Shown here: in pieces, positions 35,802 through 44,272 of the stretch
Layout: each line of letters opens with the position of its first letter
Numbering within the stretch: the stretch's first letter is position 1
Assembly: GCF_000021965.1 (NCBI RefSeq)
Contig: NC_011832.1
Coordinates: 682,001 to 746,000 of the forward strand
Origin: Methanosphaerula palustris E1-9c
GTDB taxonomy: Archaea; Halobacteriota; Methanomicrobia; Methanomicrobiales; Methanospirillaceae
Length of the DNA stretch: 64,000 nucleotides
Reading direction: 5' to 3'
Made by a program: the position numbers and the translations under genes
The notes under the pieces: generated by a model
What the model saw: the letters and a program-made list of their open reading frames with translations, nothing else
Database searches by the model: none
Told to the model about the DNA's origin: nothing

Positions 35802-36239
35802 TCAGCCCAGGTCTTTTAGTGAGTGTATCTGGGGATAGATTTCATCCAGATCACGTGCTCGCTGATCCATAAAGACTTCATCTGGATACCACCTGGCGCT
35901 AAAGGCGATGAAGCTCATGAGGATCGGTATGGTATCCATCCCTTTGTCAGTGAGTTCCCACTCGACAATCCGTGCGGTATCGTGTATCATGACCGCCCGT
36001 ATGAGTCCTTCTGCTTCGAGTTCGTGCAGTCTCAGGGTGAGGACACGGGGTGTGAGACCTGGAAGAGAGCGGAGGATCTGGTTGAATCGATTGATCTTTA
36101 AAAGCCCGATATCCCGGAGAATCAGGAGAGTCCACTTCTTTCCGAGAATCCCGACACTGATGAGGATGGGACAATTTCTGTAGGGTACGGCGGGAGTCAG
36201 GGGCTTCCTGGTATCTGCTGTTTGTATCCCTGGGTGCAT
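35802..36239 (-). CDS. HxlR family transcriptional regulator
   Basis: A 145-residue winged-helix DNA-binding protein. The family pattern CPILISVGILGKKWTLLILRDIG (about 23-45) with the conserved N-terminal Cys, RFNQILRSLPGLTPRVLTLRL (helix-turn-helix and recognition helix) and ELEAEGLIRA (wing) is complete. VEWELTDKG is also typical. HxlR proteins respond to redox, aldehyde or other small signals, often through the N-terminal Cys seen here. It converges on the CDF gene. Two GTATAC-centred palindromes in its promoter suggest autoregulation. Confidence 0.93.
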   Translation of the reverse strand: MHPGIQTADTRKPLTPAVPYRNCPILISVGILGKKWTLLILRDIGLLKINRFNQILRSLPGLTPRVLTLRLHELEAEGLIRAVMIHDTARIVEWELTDKGMDTIPILMSFIAFSARWYPDEVFMDQRARDLDEIYPQIHSLKDLG

Positions 36240-36300
36240 AGTATACTTCTGGTTCCTGCCTGATTAAAGTAGTATTATTAGTATACTAGTTTTATCAAAA
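36236..36300 (-). promoter_or_regulatory. HxlR promoter with two palindromes
   Basis: A perfect 10-bp palindrome TAGTATACTA lies at 36279-36288, and a second AGTATACT at 36240-36247, directly before the HxlR start codon. They are about 40 bp apart, four helical turns. One copy may overlap the TATA box. They are candidate binding sites of the HxlR product or of the basal transcription apparatus. Confidence 0.4.
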
Positions 36301-36521
36301 ATACCTGATATTTCATCCAATAATTTGGATATTCGGATCGATGAACAGGCATCTGATTGTCATCAGATCTGCCGGAAGATGACCGCATTACACTGAAAAC
36401 TTCAAGATAACATATGATGGGGTTCACAAGGGACACTTCTCATCCCCACATTGTGGAGTCTGAAACATGAAATCCAGATCAGAGAAAAATGGAATGAGTA
36501 TGACAGGACCGGGTATAGCCG

Positions 36522-37457
36522 ATGTCTCCGACTGATATCACCCCTAATGAAGAGAAGCCCATTCATCAGGATCTGCAGATGGCGAATGACGATGTGGCTC
36601 TCTGGCTGGAACGGATTATCAAGGAGTACTGGATGCACTCTCCTGAAAACCGAATGGGAGACGGAGGGGAAGAGAAGGCCTTTGATGAACCGCTGCTCGG
36701 CTTTTCAAATGGTGACGATCCCCTCTACCGGGAGATCCAGGCAGATGTCGGCTCTCCATGTCTGACTCCTGTAGAGGTCTTTGAACGGGCCTTTCCTGGC
36801 TGTGCGATCGCTCCTGACGAACTCACCGTGATCAGCTGGGTGCTGCCCCAGAACCGGGCGACCAGGAAGGATAACAAGAAGGAGACCTTCTACCCGTCAG
36901 AGCGGTGGATTCGTGCCAAACATTTTGGAAAAGAGTTCAATATCCACCTCTCCCAGTATGTGGTACAGGCTCTGCACGATGCCGGCTCAGATGCGGTTGT
37001 TCCAACCCAGACTCCGTTCTTCACCATCGAAATGACTCAAAAATACGGGCTGGCATCCAGCTGGTCTGATCGGCATGCTGCGTATGTCTCTGGCCTCGGG
37101 ACATTCGGTCTCTGTGACGGTCTGATAACCCCTCGAGGCAAGGCGATGATCTGTGGGTCGGTCATCGCCAGACTATCGATTCCCCCGACTCCCCGGCCGT
37201 ATCAGGATCACCATGCCTATTGTCTGTACTTCTCCCAGGGGACCTGCGGTCTCTGTATGAGGCGATGCCCGGTGAATGCGATCTCAGATCATGGCCATGA
37301 CAAGAACCGGTGCAGGGTGCACTGTTTTGAGGTCGCTCAGCCGTATGCGAGGGAGAGATTCGGGATCGACGAGTATGGCTGCGGGCTCTGTCAGACCGGC
37401 GTTCCCTGTGAATCCGGAATTCCTGTTCGTCGTCGGTCATCTGATAGCAGGCTATGA
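36522..37457 (+). CDS. QueG-like iron-sulfur reductase homologue
   Basis: A 311-residue cytosolic protein related to epoxyqueuosine reductase. The central region has SERWIRAKHFGKEFN and the family block AAYVSGLGTFGLCDGLITPRG (about 185-205). The C-terminal third has the two cluster motifs, CGLCMRRCPVNAI (about 245-257) and a later CGLCQTGVPCESGIP. The cobalamin-binding pocket of QueG is only partly recognisable. Because archaea make archaeosine and not queuosine, a different reductive or dehalogenase-like role is likely. It overlaps the next gene by 4 bp (ATGA), so they form an operon. Confidence 0.82.
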   Translation: MSPTDITPNEEKPIHQDLQMANDDVALWLERIIKEYWMHSPENRMGDGGEEKAFDEPLLGFSNGDDPLYREIQADVGSPCLTPVEVFERAFPGCAIAPDELTVISWVLPQNRATRKDNKKETFYPSERWIRAKHFGKEFNIHLSQYVVQALHDAGSDAVVPTQTPFFTIEMTQKYGLASSWSDRHAAYVSGLGTFGLCDGLITPRGKAMICGSVIARLSIPPTPRPYQDHHAYCLYFSQGTCGLCMRRCPVNAISDHGHDKNRCRVHCFEVAQPYARERFGIDEYGCGLCQTGVPCESGIPVRRRSSDSRL

Positions 37458-37915
37458 ACGGCTCAGATCTGTTACTCCGGATTCAATCTGATCTTGAAGA
37501 GATTTCCGGTTACACCTCCCGGATAGCAGTGGAGATCCCGCTTCGGTCAGAAGAACCCTCGACGATCATCAGCCGGCTTGCTGTGTATAATTACCAGACC
37601 TATCTCGAGATCCGATCTCTTTCTGGGATTGCACCAGATTTTGAGATTGACGAGAAACGACTTGGTCAGATGTACAGCGTTCTGGCTCACTATCTGGATC
37701 GTTATGCTCCGGGGAACGAGGATCTCCATTGCTATGTGACGGCGATCTCGATCTATCTCACCTTTATTGCGCACAAACCACTGCATCCCCCGGGTTCCTT
37801 CTCCGAGGAGATTCAGATCGTTCGGCGGGGGTCCCTCTATTACTGTAGCGGGAGACGGAAATTCATCCGGGATAACCCCTCGCTCTGCCGGTTCTGTGTT
37901 TGCCAGCCGGCATGA
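37454..37915 (+). CDS. DUF2115 / UPF0305 family protein
   Basis: A 153-residue protein of the methanogen-typical UPF0305 (DUF2115) family. The diagnostic end is the PPGSFSEEIQIVRRGSLYYC stretch, followed by GRRKFIRDNPSLCRFCVC, a cysteine-rich segment with four Cys (CSGR...CRFCVC) that might coordinate a metal. The N-terminal half is helical. The start codon overlaps the stop of the QueG-like gene, indicating translational coupling and perhaps a shared redox role. No activity is known. Confidence 0.82.
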   Translation: MNGSDLLLRIQSDLEEISGYTSRIAVEIPLRSEEPSTIISRLAVYNYQTYLEIRSLSGIAPDFEIDEKRLGQMYSVLAHYLDRYAPGNEDLHCYVTAISIYLTFIAHKPLHPPGSFSEEIQIVRRGSLYYCSGRRKFIRDNPSLCRFCVCQPA

Positions 37916-38043
37916 ATGTGGGGATATGGACTCTCCTCCCTGAGAGATGACTGAGTTCTCCATCACCGTCTTGGTCCTGCAGAGGGGAGGCCAAACCCTT
38001 ATGTGGGCCCGTTTCCAGTATTTTTACATCCAGGTGAATTCCT

Positions 38044-38643
38044 ATGCGAGAGCTTGTGACCATTCTGTATGATGAGTTTGAAACACTGGACGTATTTGGA
38101 CCGATTGAGATTCTCGGCAGGTTGTCCGATCATTTCAACCCGCGGTTTTATTCTCTGACCGGGGGAATCGTCACCAGTTCCCAGCAGGTTCCGGTGATGA
38201 CCGGGTCTCTGTCTGATCTGACCTCCACCCGGTATGTTCTCCTGATCCCAGGCGGGACGGGGGCGAGGGATCTGGTGAACGATGAGACGTTCATCTCATC
38301 TCTTGGATCCCTGGCGGAGCATGCCGAGTTCATTCTGACCGTCTGTACCGGTTCGATCCTCCTCTCCCGGACCGGTATTCTGAATGGGAGGCGTGCCACC
38401 TCAAACAAACGGGTGTTCGCCTGGACGAAGACCGCACCTGGGGTGACCTGGGAAGAGAAAGCCCGGTGGGTCAGAGACGGGACCATCTATACCAGTTCGG
38501 GTGTCAGCGCCGGCATGGACATGGCTCTGGGTTTTGTAGCAGACCTGCTGGGGTCTTCGCTCGCTCACCAGGTGGGCCGGGAGATCGAATATGAATGGAA
38601 CGAGGATTCCGGCCATGATCCGTTCTCTGCTCTCTGCCAGTGA
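38044..38643 (+). CDS. DJ-1/PfpI family protein
   Basis: A 199-residue single-domain protein of the DJ-1/PfpI/ThiJ superfamily. The N-terminal VTILYDEFETLDVFGPIEIL carries the Asp/Glu of the active site, and the nucleophile elbow is LTVCTGSILLSRTG with Cys about residue 102. YTSSGVSAGMDMALGFV gives the C-terminal helix. The layout matches the isonitrile-hydratase/AraC-N-terminal-like subgroup better than proteases. It could act as a stress-related deglycase, hydratase or chaperone. A TATA-like box lies at about 38020-38027 (ATTTTTAC). It is monocistronic. Confidence 0.9.
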   Translation: MRELVTILYDEFETLDVFGPIEILGRLSDHFNPRFYSLTGGIVTSSQQVPVMTGSLSDLTSTRYVLLIPGGTGARDLVNDETFISSLGSLAEHAEFILTVCTGSILLSRTGILNGRRATSNKRVFAWTKTAPGVTWEEKARWVRDGTIYTSSGVSAGMDMALGFVADLLGSSLAHQVGREIEYEWNEDSGHDPFSALCQ

Positions 38644-38745
38644 TGGGGCTGGGTTCTCAAAAATAAAATTTAGGGGGAAATTTTCCCCGATTCCCTGTTC
38701 TTTCAGTACCTCTTCTTTATTCACATCATAATACCTGGGCCGGTG

Positions 38746-39837
38746 TTACGTCGTTGGGTTCATGATGCTGTCCACATCGCTGTCACTCAGGTCATACCCA
38801 AAGAATGTCTGATAGAAACTCTTTGTCTCATTGTTGATATCCAGGAATCGGAACTTATCCGGGTACAGGGTCTTGGCTGCTCACTGGATCTGCAGGGCTT
38901 CTTCTGCACCGTAGCGATCCCAGAGAAACGCTCCCTTCGGGTTCACGTAGACTCTGCCATTCTGAACGGCCTTCGTCTGTTTCCAGATCGTGTCGTTCAT
39001 GATTGTGGCCCTGTCCTGTACCGTTCCGCCTACGATGATCACATCCGGATTCCACTTCTGGATACTCTCCATCGAGGAGACGGGTTGCATGTTGCCCGAT
39101 ATGTCCTGCCTTACAGCGTTCACACCGCCGGCAGTTTGGATCCATGTGTCGATGAGCGTGTTGTTGCCATCCACCTGGAGCGGCGACAGGCTCGACAGGT
39201 GCAACACCCTGACCTTCTGATCGGCGGGAATGGTCGACGTCGTCTCGTTGAGCATGGCGAGCTTCGAATCCAGATAACTGTTATACACCAGTGCTTTTTT
39301 CAGTTCGCTGTCGCCGAGTATAGAGCCGGTGAACAGGAAGCACTGCTTGAGCTGGTCAAAGGTCGTAAAGGCCAGCGTCACAACCGGGAGACCGGTCTGT
39401 GTCAGCTTCGCACTGGTGGCATTGGTGCTCGTAGAGATGAAGACGATGTCTGGAGACGTATTCAGGAGGACCTCGGTATTCGCATCAGAGGCGGTGAACG
39501 CGGCCGGCGCTGTTTCAATACTCGGATCGATCTTTTTGAACCATTCCAATCCTTTTATCGTCGTGGTCGTGGCGACAATCTTTTTTCCGTCGCCAGCATG
39601 AGCACGACTTCGTTATGAGCATGCCACCCGTCTGCTATTCGATTGATCGTCGTCGGTATTGTGACTGTGGCGCCGCTCATATCCGTTATCGTCCTTGTCG
39701 TATTCTGCGACGATGAGGCCGCCGCTGTGGCAGACGTCGACGAATGCTGTGTTGTGCATCCCGCGAAGGCGGTGGCAAGTAACAGGATCGCAATCACCGC
39801 TATCAGACCGATCATCCAAAATTTTTTCTGGTTTCAT
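38746..39837 (-). pseudogene. Decayed periplasmic metal/siderophore-binding protein (FepB/BtuF-like)
   Basis: Degraded gene for an ABC substrate-binding lipoprotein. After the ATG at 39837 (with a GAGGT ribosome site) the first codons run MKPEK before the lipoprotein signal frame (MIGLIAVIAILLLATAFAGC, then ITDMSGATVTIP), shifted by one base at an A6 run (plus-strand 39822-39827). A second one-base shift is at another A6 run (39581-39586); restoring one A gives VVLMLATEKKIVATTTT. The binding domain then reads on (ANTEVLLNTSPDIVFIS, SIQKWNPDVIIVGG) to a TGA at 38881-38883 where the family has Trp (IQ-W-AAKTLYP). Past it 44 more codons stay open to TAA at 38746. No permease or ATPase lies nearby. 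Confidence 0.85.
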
Positions 39838-40471
39838 GGTATACCTCATCGTTAATCATGCGATAAATCCCTAAAATTTATTTATCTCTGAAAATATTCC
39901 AAATCCTGTGAAAAAAGATGTTTGTCAACCAGAATGGTTCTTATTCATTACGGGGAAAAGTATTGGATACAAGCACCACAACAAGTTGACAAATTAAAAT
40001 TGTTAATAATTAAATTTAAACATTTTGGCTCTGTAGAAATTCCACCATTCCCGGGGGAAATGTCAGATTATAAAAGGAATGATCATTACTTAACAAATTG
40101 TACTCGATGTTTTTTCTTTTCATCAGCGTTTCTCGTTTTTTTCGGTTATCCCTGGTTCTTGTGGCTAGATATTTTCCGCACGACCAGTACAGTTCATCGC
40201 AGGGTCTCTCTGATCGGCACCAGGAACTGATCAAACAGAACGCGCAGTTCCTGGATCCTGTTTCATGGATGAGAATCGTATCTCACGCGTCGTCATCCGG
40301 CGGTTCTAAAGAAAAAGAGATGATATGGGTTTAGAATCGGTTCCTCAGATTGCACATCAGGTACGTCGACTCGATTCTATATCCATATCGAGAGGTTCCA
40401 TGGATCCGCTGGGAATTCCAGAAGATGCCATGTATCACCTACTCAGTGTTTCGAAATGCTCTCACTGGTTT
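39838..40471. other. AT-rich intergenic region
   Basis: About 630 bases with lower GC than the surroundings. Both strands hold short frames, but none has a convincing ribosome site or protein-like composition. On the minus strand near 40200-40260 about 20 codons (QELRVLFDQFLVPIRETL) look like the tail of a lost gene. The region right of 39838 should hold the promoter of the decayed binding protein. No repeat or RNA gene is seen. Confidence 0.4.
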
Positions 40472-41239
40472 TCATGAAAATTCCAATAACTCGTTATCCT
40501 CGGGGATAAAGAATTTTTTAACACCAATTTCTGCAAGCCGTGCAGGTGTAAAATATTCATGCAGGTCTTCCCGTGTCTCGATACAGTGATTGAATGTGTC
40601 GAGATGGACGATGATAAAGGTGAGATTGGGATCGATTCTGAGCGTCTCTTCAACATCGATGATGTTCATCACAATATGACTGCTGTTCAGGAATTTGGGA
40701 GAGCCTGCATTTATTATTAAAATATCTGGATGGAATTTTTCGATGGTTTCCGAAATCGATTCATGAAAGACTGTATCTCCTGTGATGTACAGGGTCGGTT
40801 CATTCTTCGATGATAGGATATACCCACTGCTGGGTCCCATAATCTCTCCTGTAACTCCCGTTCCATGGTGTGCTTTGACCCGGGTGATCTCGATATTTCT
40901 GATCGTTATAGATTCATCAACAGGGATGATGTTTTGAAATCCAGATGAACCCAATGTCTTCACATCTTCAGGCTGACAGATGAGTTCAATTTTTTTATCC
41001 AGCAGTTCTCGTGCCCGATCGTCGAAATGATCCCCGTGCGTATGGGTGGAGAGAACCATATCAACATCCAGCAACTTATCCATTGGAGTATTCAGGTCGA
41101 CAAGTGGATTTCTTCTCCTGTTCGGTGTTAATGGAATCGGGGGATACTGTTCTTTTTCGCTGAAAACCGGATCGGTGAGAATCCTAGAACCCGCATAGGT
41201 CAGTAGGGACGTAGCATGTCGTACATGTAATATTTTCAT
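40472..41239 (-). CDS. MBL-fold metal-dependent hydrolase (UlaG-like)
   Basis: A 255-residue metallo-beta-lactamase-fold hydrolase. The metal site is VLSTHTHGDHFDD (about residue 62-74), and later ligands are LYITGDTVFHES and the end segment FIIVHLDTFNHC. The N-terminal LHVRHATSLLTYAGSRILTDPVFSE is typical of the UlaG/RomA-like branch that acts on phosphodiesters or lactones; the substrate is unknown. Codon use is more AT-rich than in the neighbours, in line with recent acquisition. A fragment of a second copy lies at 43995-44272. It is near the TetR/MFS pair, but joint function is not shown. Confidence 0.88.
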   Translation of the reverse strand: MKILHVRHATSLLTYAGSRILTDPVFSEKEQYPPIPLTPNRRRNPLVDLNTPMDKLLDVDMVLSTHTHGDHFDDRARELLDKKIELICQPEDVKTLGSSGFQNIIPVDESITIRNIEITRVKAHHGTGVTGEIMGPSSGYILSSKNEPTLYITGDTVFHESISETIEKFHPDILIINAGSPKFLNSSHIVMNIIDVEETLRIDPNLTFIIVHLDTFNHCIETREDLHEYFTPARLAEIGVKKFFIPEDNELLEFS

Positions 41240-41556
41240 TGGAGCCTCCTCTTCATTTTTCTAAGTTTTTTTTGGCACATTATTGCAGTCTTTTGAAAAC
41301 CTTGATTCATTCCTATCACACGATCCTAAATCATCATCCGTTTTAAGCACAGAACTACCGAATCATCCATTTTTTTTCTGCTCATTTGGGGAGATGATGA
41401 GTGCTGGGTCTCATTATTTAGTGCATGAACACCCAGTTCAGATTTGTGTATTCCAGTACGGCGATACTCGCTGATGTTGTTATCATCTGGTGGCGAGAAA
41501 AATTTTGTAGTGGAGTAGCCCGGGTACCTGATTATATATTTCGAATGAATTGAAGT
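41240..41556. other. Intergenic region between MBL and TetR genes
   Basis: About 317 AT-rich bases. The promoter of the MBL gene should be at its left end (TTTTTCTAAGTTTTTTTTGG at 41254-41275 is AT-rich). A 63-codon frame at 41283-41474 on the plus strand lacks a ribosome site and I do not support it. Nothing else is visible. Confidence 0.4.
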
Positions 41557-42168
41557 TCACGCATCTGTCGACGAGACCTCGGAATCATCAAAACCCAGGA
41601 TCACCTTACCCATCTCATGATACCGGGCTCTGATCTCTTCCCTGCTCATCCCTTTTAGGATGAGATTGGTTACACCGTTCATCAGGAATATCATTGATAT
41701 CGCGAGGGTCTTCGCGTCAACATCCTGCCTCGCCTTTCCTTTTTTCTGTAAGCAGATGATCCCGAACGTTGCTCGTTCAATTACGGCGTTCATGTGTTCT
41801 TCATAGTTGATCCGGAGAACCTCGCTTCGCGTGACTAGGGCAAGGATGTCGAAGTTTAAACCGATACGGTTTAAGTCCCATTTTAAGAACAGGTCCAGGA
41901 GACCTGTATAGGCATCAAGGGTTGATTCGGTATGAAAAAGATCAATCGCAGTATCCTGGATCTTCTGGTGAACATCCTTGACGATCTCCACCACCAGATC
42001 ATCCTTATTTTTAAAATATAGATAGAGTGTTGTTTTACTGACACCGACATAACCGGCGATATCATCCATGGTGGTGGTTTGATATCCCTTTTTAGACATC
42101 ACCTCGAGACCAGCAGCGATGATCTTCTTTCTCGCTTGTTCATGGTACTCGGGAAGTACTTTCGGCAT
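41557..42168 (-). CDS. TetR/AcrR family transcriptional repressor
   Basis: A 203-residue one-component regulator. The N-terminal helix-turn-helix is complete: KKIIAAGLEVMSKKGYQTTTMDDIAGYVGVSKTTLYLYFKNKDDL (residues 13-57). The C-terminal helical ligand-binding domain is divergent, as usual. It is divergent from an MFS multidrug-type exporter with a strong palindrome between them, the classic arrangement in which the repressor controls both itself and the pump and is released by the pump's substrate. Confidence 0.95.
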   Translation of the reverse strand: MPKVLPEYHEQARKKIIAAGLEVMSKKGYQTTTMDDIAGYVGVSKTTLYLYFKNKDDLVVEIVKDVHQKIQDTAIDLFHTESTLDAYTGLLDLFLKWDLNRIGLNFDILALVTRSEVLRINYEEHMNAVIERATFGIICLQKKGKARQDVDAKTLAISMIFLMNGVTNLILKGMSREEIRARYHEMGKVILGFDDSEVSSTDA

Positions 42169-42211
42169 TTTATCACTAGTGTTCGGTTCGGGAGGGATAT
42201 AATAATAGTCC

Positions 42212-42237
42212 TAAAACTTACTCAAAAGTAAGTTTTA
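42212..42237. promoter_or_regulatory. Probable TetR operator
   Basis: A perfect inverted repeat with 10-bp arms, TAAAACTTAC (42212-42221) and GTAAGTTTTA (42228-42237), and a 6-bp centre. It lies 44 bp upstream of the TetR start codon, between the divergent TetR and MFS genes. AT-rich stretches on both sides (ATATAATAATAG; TTTTAATTAATAATTAG) supply TATA elements for the two promoters. Size and position are typical for TetR-family operators. Confidence 0.75.
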
Positions 42238-42417
42238 ATACTTTTAATTAATAATTAGTTCTAATGGGACTTAATAGTAATTTTGACGAATTTTCTCATA
42301 TTCTCCAGATTCCTGTGAAATTTGAAGATATTTTAGAGAATGTGAATGAAATGGATCGAGAAGATTGGGGGAAATTCGGTGCGTCAAACGGAACACCCTG
42401 GAATTCGGGAGCAGTCT

Positions 42418-43848
42418 ATGTCTGATGCTGAACCGGTGCGGAACGTCCCGATGATCATGGGAAGCGTGATGCTCGGTCTCTTCCTTTCAGCGATGGACGG
42501 AACGATCGTCAGTACCGTGATGCCGACGATTGCACATCAACTTCAGGGGATGGACCTCTATGTCTGGCCGTTTACGGTCTACATGCTTGCATCGACCGTT
42601 GCCATCATCATCTTTGGAAAGATATCGGATATATTTGGACGAAAACCAGTGTATCTCCTGGGAATCGGAATATTTCTCGCTGGGTCCATGCTATCCGGTT
42701 TGTCGGCCACGATGAGTGAAATGATCCTCTGTCGGGGAATTCAGGGAGTTGGAGGAGGGATCATTGTTGCCATCTCGTTCGTCATGGTCTCTGAAATATT
42801 CCCTGTCTGGGAGCGGGGGAAGTATCTTGGGATCCTGGCATCGGTATTCGGGATAGCGAGTATCATCGGCCCGATCCTCGGCGGTGTGATCACGGAGACG
42901 ATTGGATGGCCCTGGGTTTTTTATCTGAATATTCCGATAGGTCTCCTCTCTGCAGTCCTCATCAAAACAAAGTTCCCGAATATGCCGGCTGTTTCCCCTT
43001 CAGGAGATATCGATTATCGAGGGATCATCTGTTTTATCGCTCTGATGATCCCGCTCTTCCTCGGTCTCTCCCTGGCCGGTGTGGTCTATCCCTGGGTCTC
43101 TCTTGAAATTATCGGTCTCCTCGGGTTGTCTGTTCTCCTCCTCTTCATCTTCATCAGGATAGAACGAAACGCCAGACATCCGATCCTTCCCATCGATCTC
43201 TATAAAAACCGTGTATTCCAGATCTCGATGGGGGCAGTGTTCCTTGGGAACTCGCTCTTCTATGCCGGCATCATCTATCTCCCCCTCTTCGTCCAGGATG
43301 TGATCAAGACTACCGCCAGTGGAGCCGGCCTGGTCATCACACCGATGATCATCTCACTGATCCTCTCGGCGAACATCACCGGACGGCTGATAGCACGGAC
43401 CCGACGGTATAAATACCTCGCATTATCGGGATTCCTGTTCCTGGGGATCGCTATCTCCATCCTTACTATGGTCCGGATCGATACGCCGATCACGGTACTG
43501 ATCCTCGCCTCGATCCTCCTCGGGTACGGGATGGGAGTTATGTTTCCAACTTTCTCGGTAGCGGCCCAGAATGCCTTTTCTGTAAAGGAGATCGGGGTGA
43601 TCACCTCCTCCCTCCAGTTCTCCCAGAACATGGGGGCTACCTTGATCACCCCGCTGTTCGGCATTATCATCTCCACTGCTCTGAACTCGTCAAAGAAACT
43701 GACCGATTATTCTCTCGTGCCGGCTGACCTGCTCAGCCATGCTATATCACTGGTCTTCGACGCCTGTCTTGGTATTGTGATTCTGGCGATTCTGGTCACA
43801 CTTCTATTGAAGAATGACCTTATCGCGCCACGCAGTCCTCAGGCATGA
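42418..43848 (+). CDS. MFS transporter, DHA2 (14-TM) drug-exporter family
   Basis: Proton-driven exporter (476 aa from MSDAEPVRN). Fourteen hydrophobic helices can be counted. The DHA2 motifs are LFLSAMDGTIVSTVMPTIA (TM1, motif D1), GKISDIFGRKPVYLLG (motif A), CRGIQGVGGGIIVAISF (motif B) and ASVFGIASIIGPILGGVI (motif C, antiporter signature). It resembles QacA/EmrB pumps for hydrophobic cations or other toxic compounds. I use ATG 42418 because GGGAG precedes it; the frame is open to an ATG at 42346. It is paired with the divergent TetR repressor. Confidence 0.93.
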   Translation: MSDAEPVRNVPMIMGSVMLGLFLSAMDGTIVSTVMPTIAHQLQGMDLYVWPFTVYMLASTVAIIIFGKISDIFGRKPVYLLGIGIFLAGSMLSGLSATMSEMILCRGIQGVGGGIIVAISFVMVSEIFPVWERGKYLGILASVFGIASIIGPILGGVITETIGWPWVFYLNIPIGLLSAVLIKTKFPNMPAVSPSGDIDYRGIICFIALMIPLFLGLSLAGVVYPWVSLEIIGLLGLSVLLLFIFIRIERNARHPILPIDLYKNRVFQISMGAVFLGNSLFYAGIIYLPLFVQDVIKTTASGAGLVITPMIISLILSANITGRLIARTRRYKYLALSGFLFLGIAISILTMVRIDTPITVLILASILLGYGMGVMFPTFSVAAQNAFSVKEIGVITSSLQFSQNMGATLITPLFGIIISTALNSSKKLTDYSLVPADLLSHAISLVFDACLGIVILAILVTLLLKNDLIAPRSPQA

Positions 43849-43994
43849 ATTATCGATGGTTCCTCAGATAAACCGGGGAGATCGAATGCCGGGGTGCCGG
43901 GACGGGACGACCCTGACCGGTACCCGGTCTTCACGGTTGGATCCCAGCGATCCTCTCCACCGGTCTGGACCGGGAGGAGGTGCGTGAATCCCCG

Positions 43995-44272
43995 GCCTTC
44001 GAAGGTCTCTCAGTCTGCCGGCTGACAGACGAGATCGATCGTCTTATCCAGCATCTCTCGCGCCCGACCGTTGAAGTGGTCCTGGTGCGTATGGGTGGAG
44101 AGGATCAGATCGATATTCAGCAGCGTCTCCAGCGGGAGTGCAAAGATCGATGAGCGGGTTATTCCTCTGGCTGGATGTCAGTGGGATCGGTGAGAACCGC
44201 CCTCTGAATGCGAACGACGCCACCGGGATCACGATCAGAGATCGTGCGGGTCCTGCTCGTCATCTCGATCCC
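43995..44272 (-). pseudogene. Fragment of a second MBL-fold hydrolase
   Basis: Degraded paralogue of the 40472-41239 gene. In shifting minus-strand frames it keeps AVLTDP (compare RILTDP), IPLTSSQRNNPLIDL (compare IPLTPNRRRNPLVDL), then LLNIDLILSTHTHQDHFNGR, followed by AREMLDKTIDLVCQPAD and a stop (compare LLDVDMVLSTHTHGDHFDDRARELLDKKIELICQPED). Residues between the first two blocks are deleted, at least two frameshifts occur, and the C-terminal half is missing. The stretch 43849-43994 to its left holds nothing I can identify. Confidence 0.8.

Noticed and set aside
38881-38883. In-frame TGA as selenocysteine
   Set aside because: The aligned residue in the family is Trp, no SECIS-like element is visible, and the same gene has two frameshifts, so a nonsense mutation is the simpler reading.
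38743-39618. A 291-codon frame opposite the decayed binding protein
   Set aside because: It has no recognisable motif. The minus strand carries an ordered, family-like binding-protein sequence, and this frame is its shadow.
39922-40334. Two plus-strand frames in the AT-rich gap
   Set aside because: They have low-complexity aromatic-rich composition, no ribosome site and no family resemblance.
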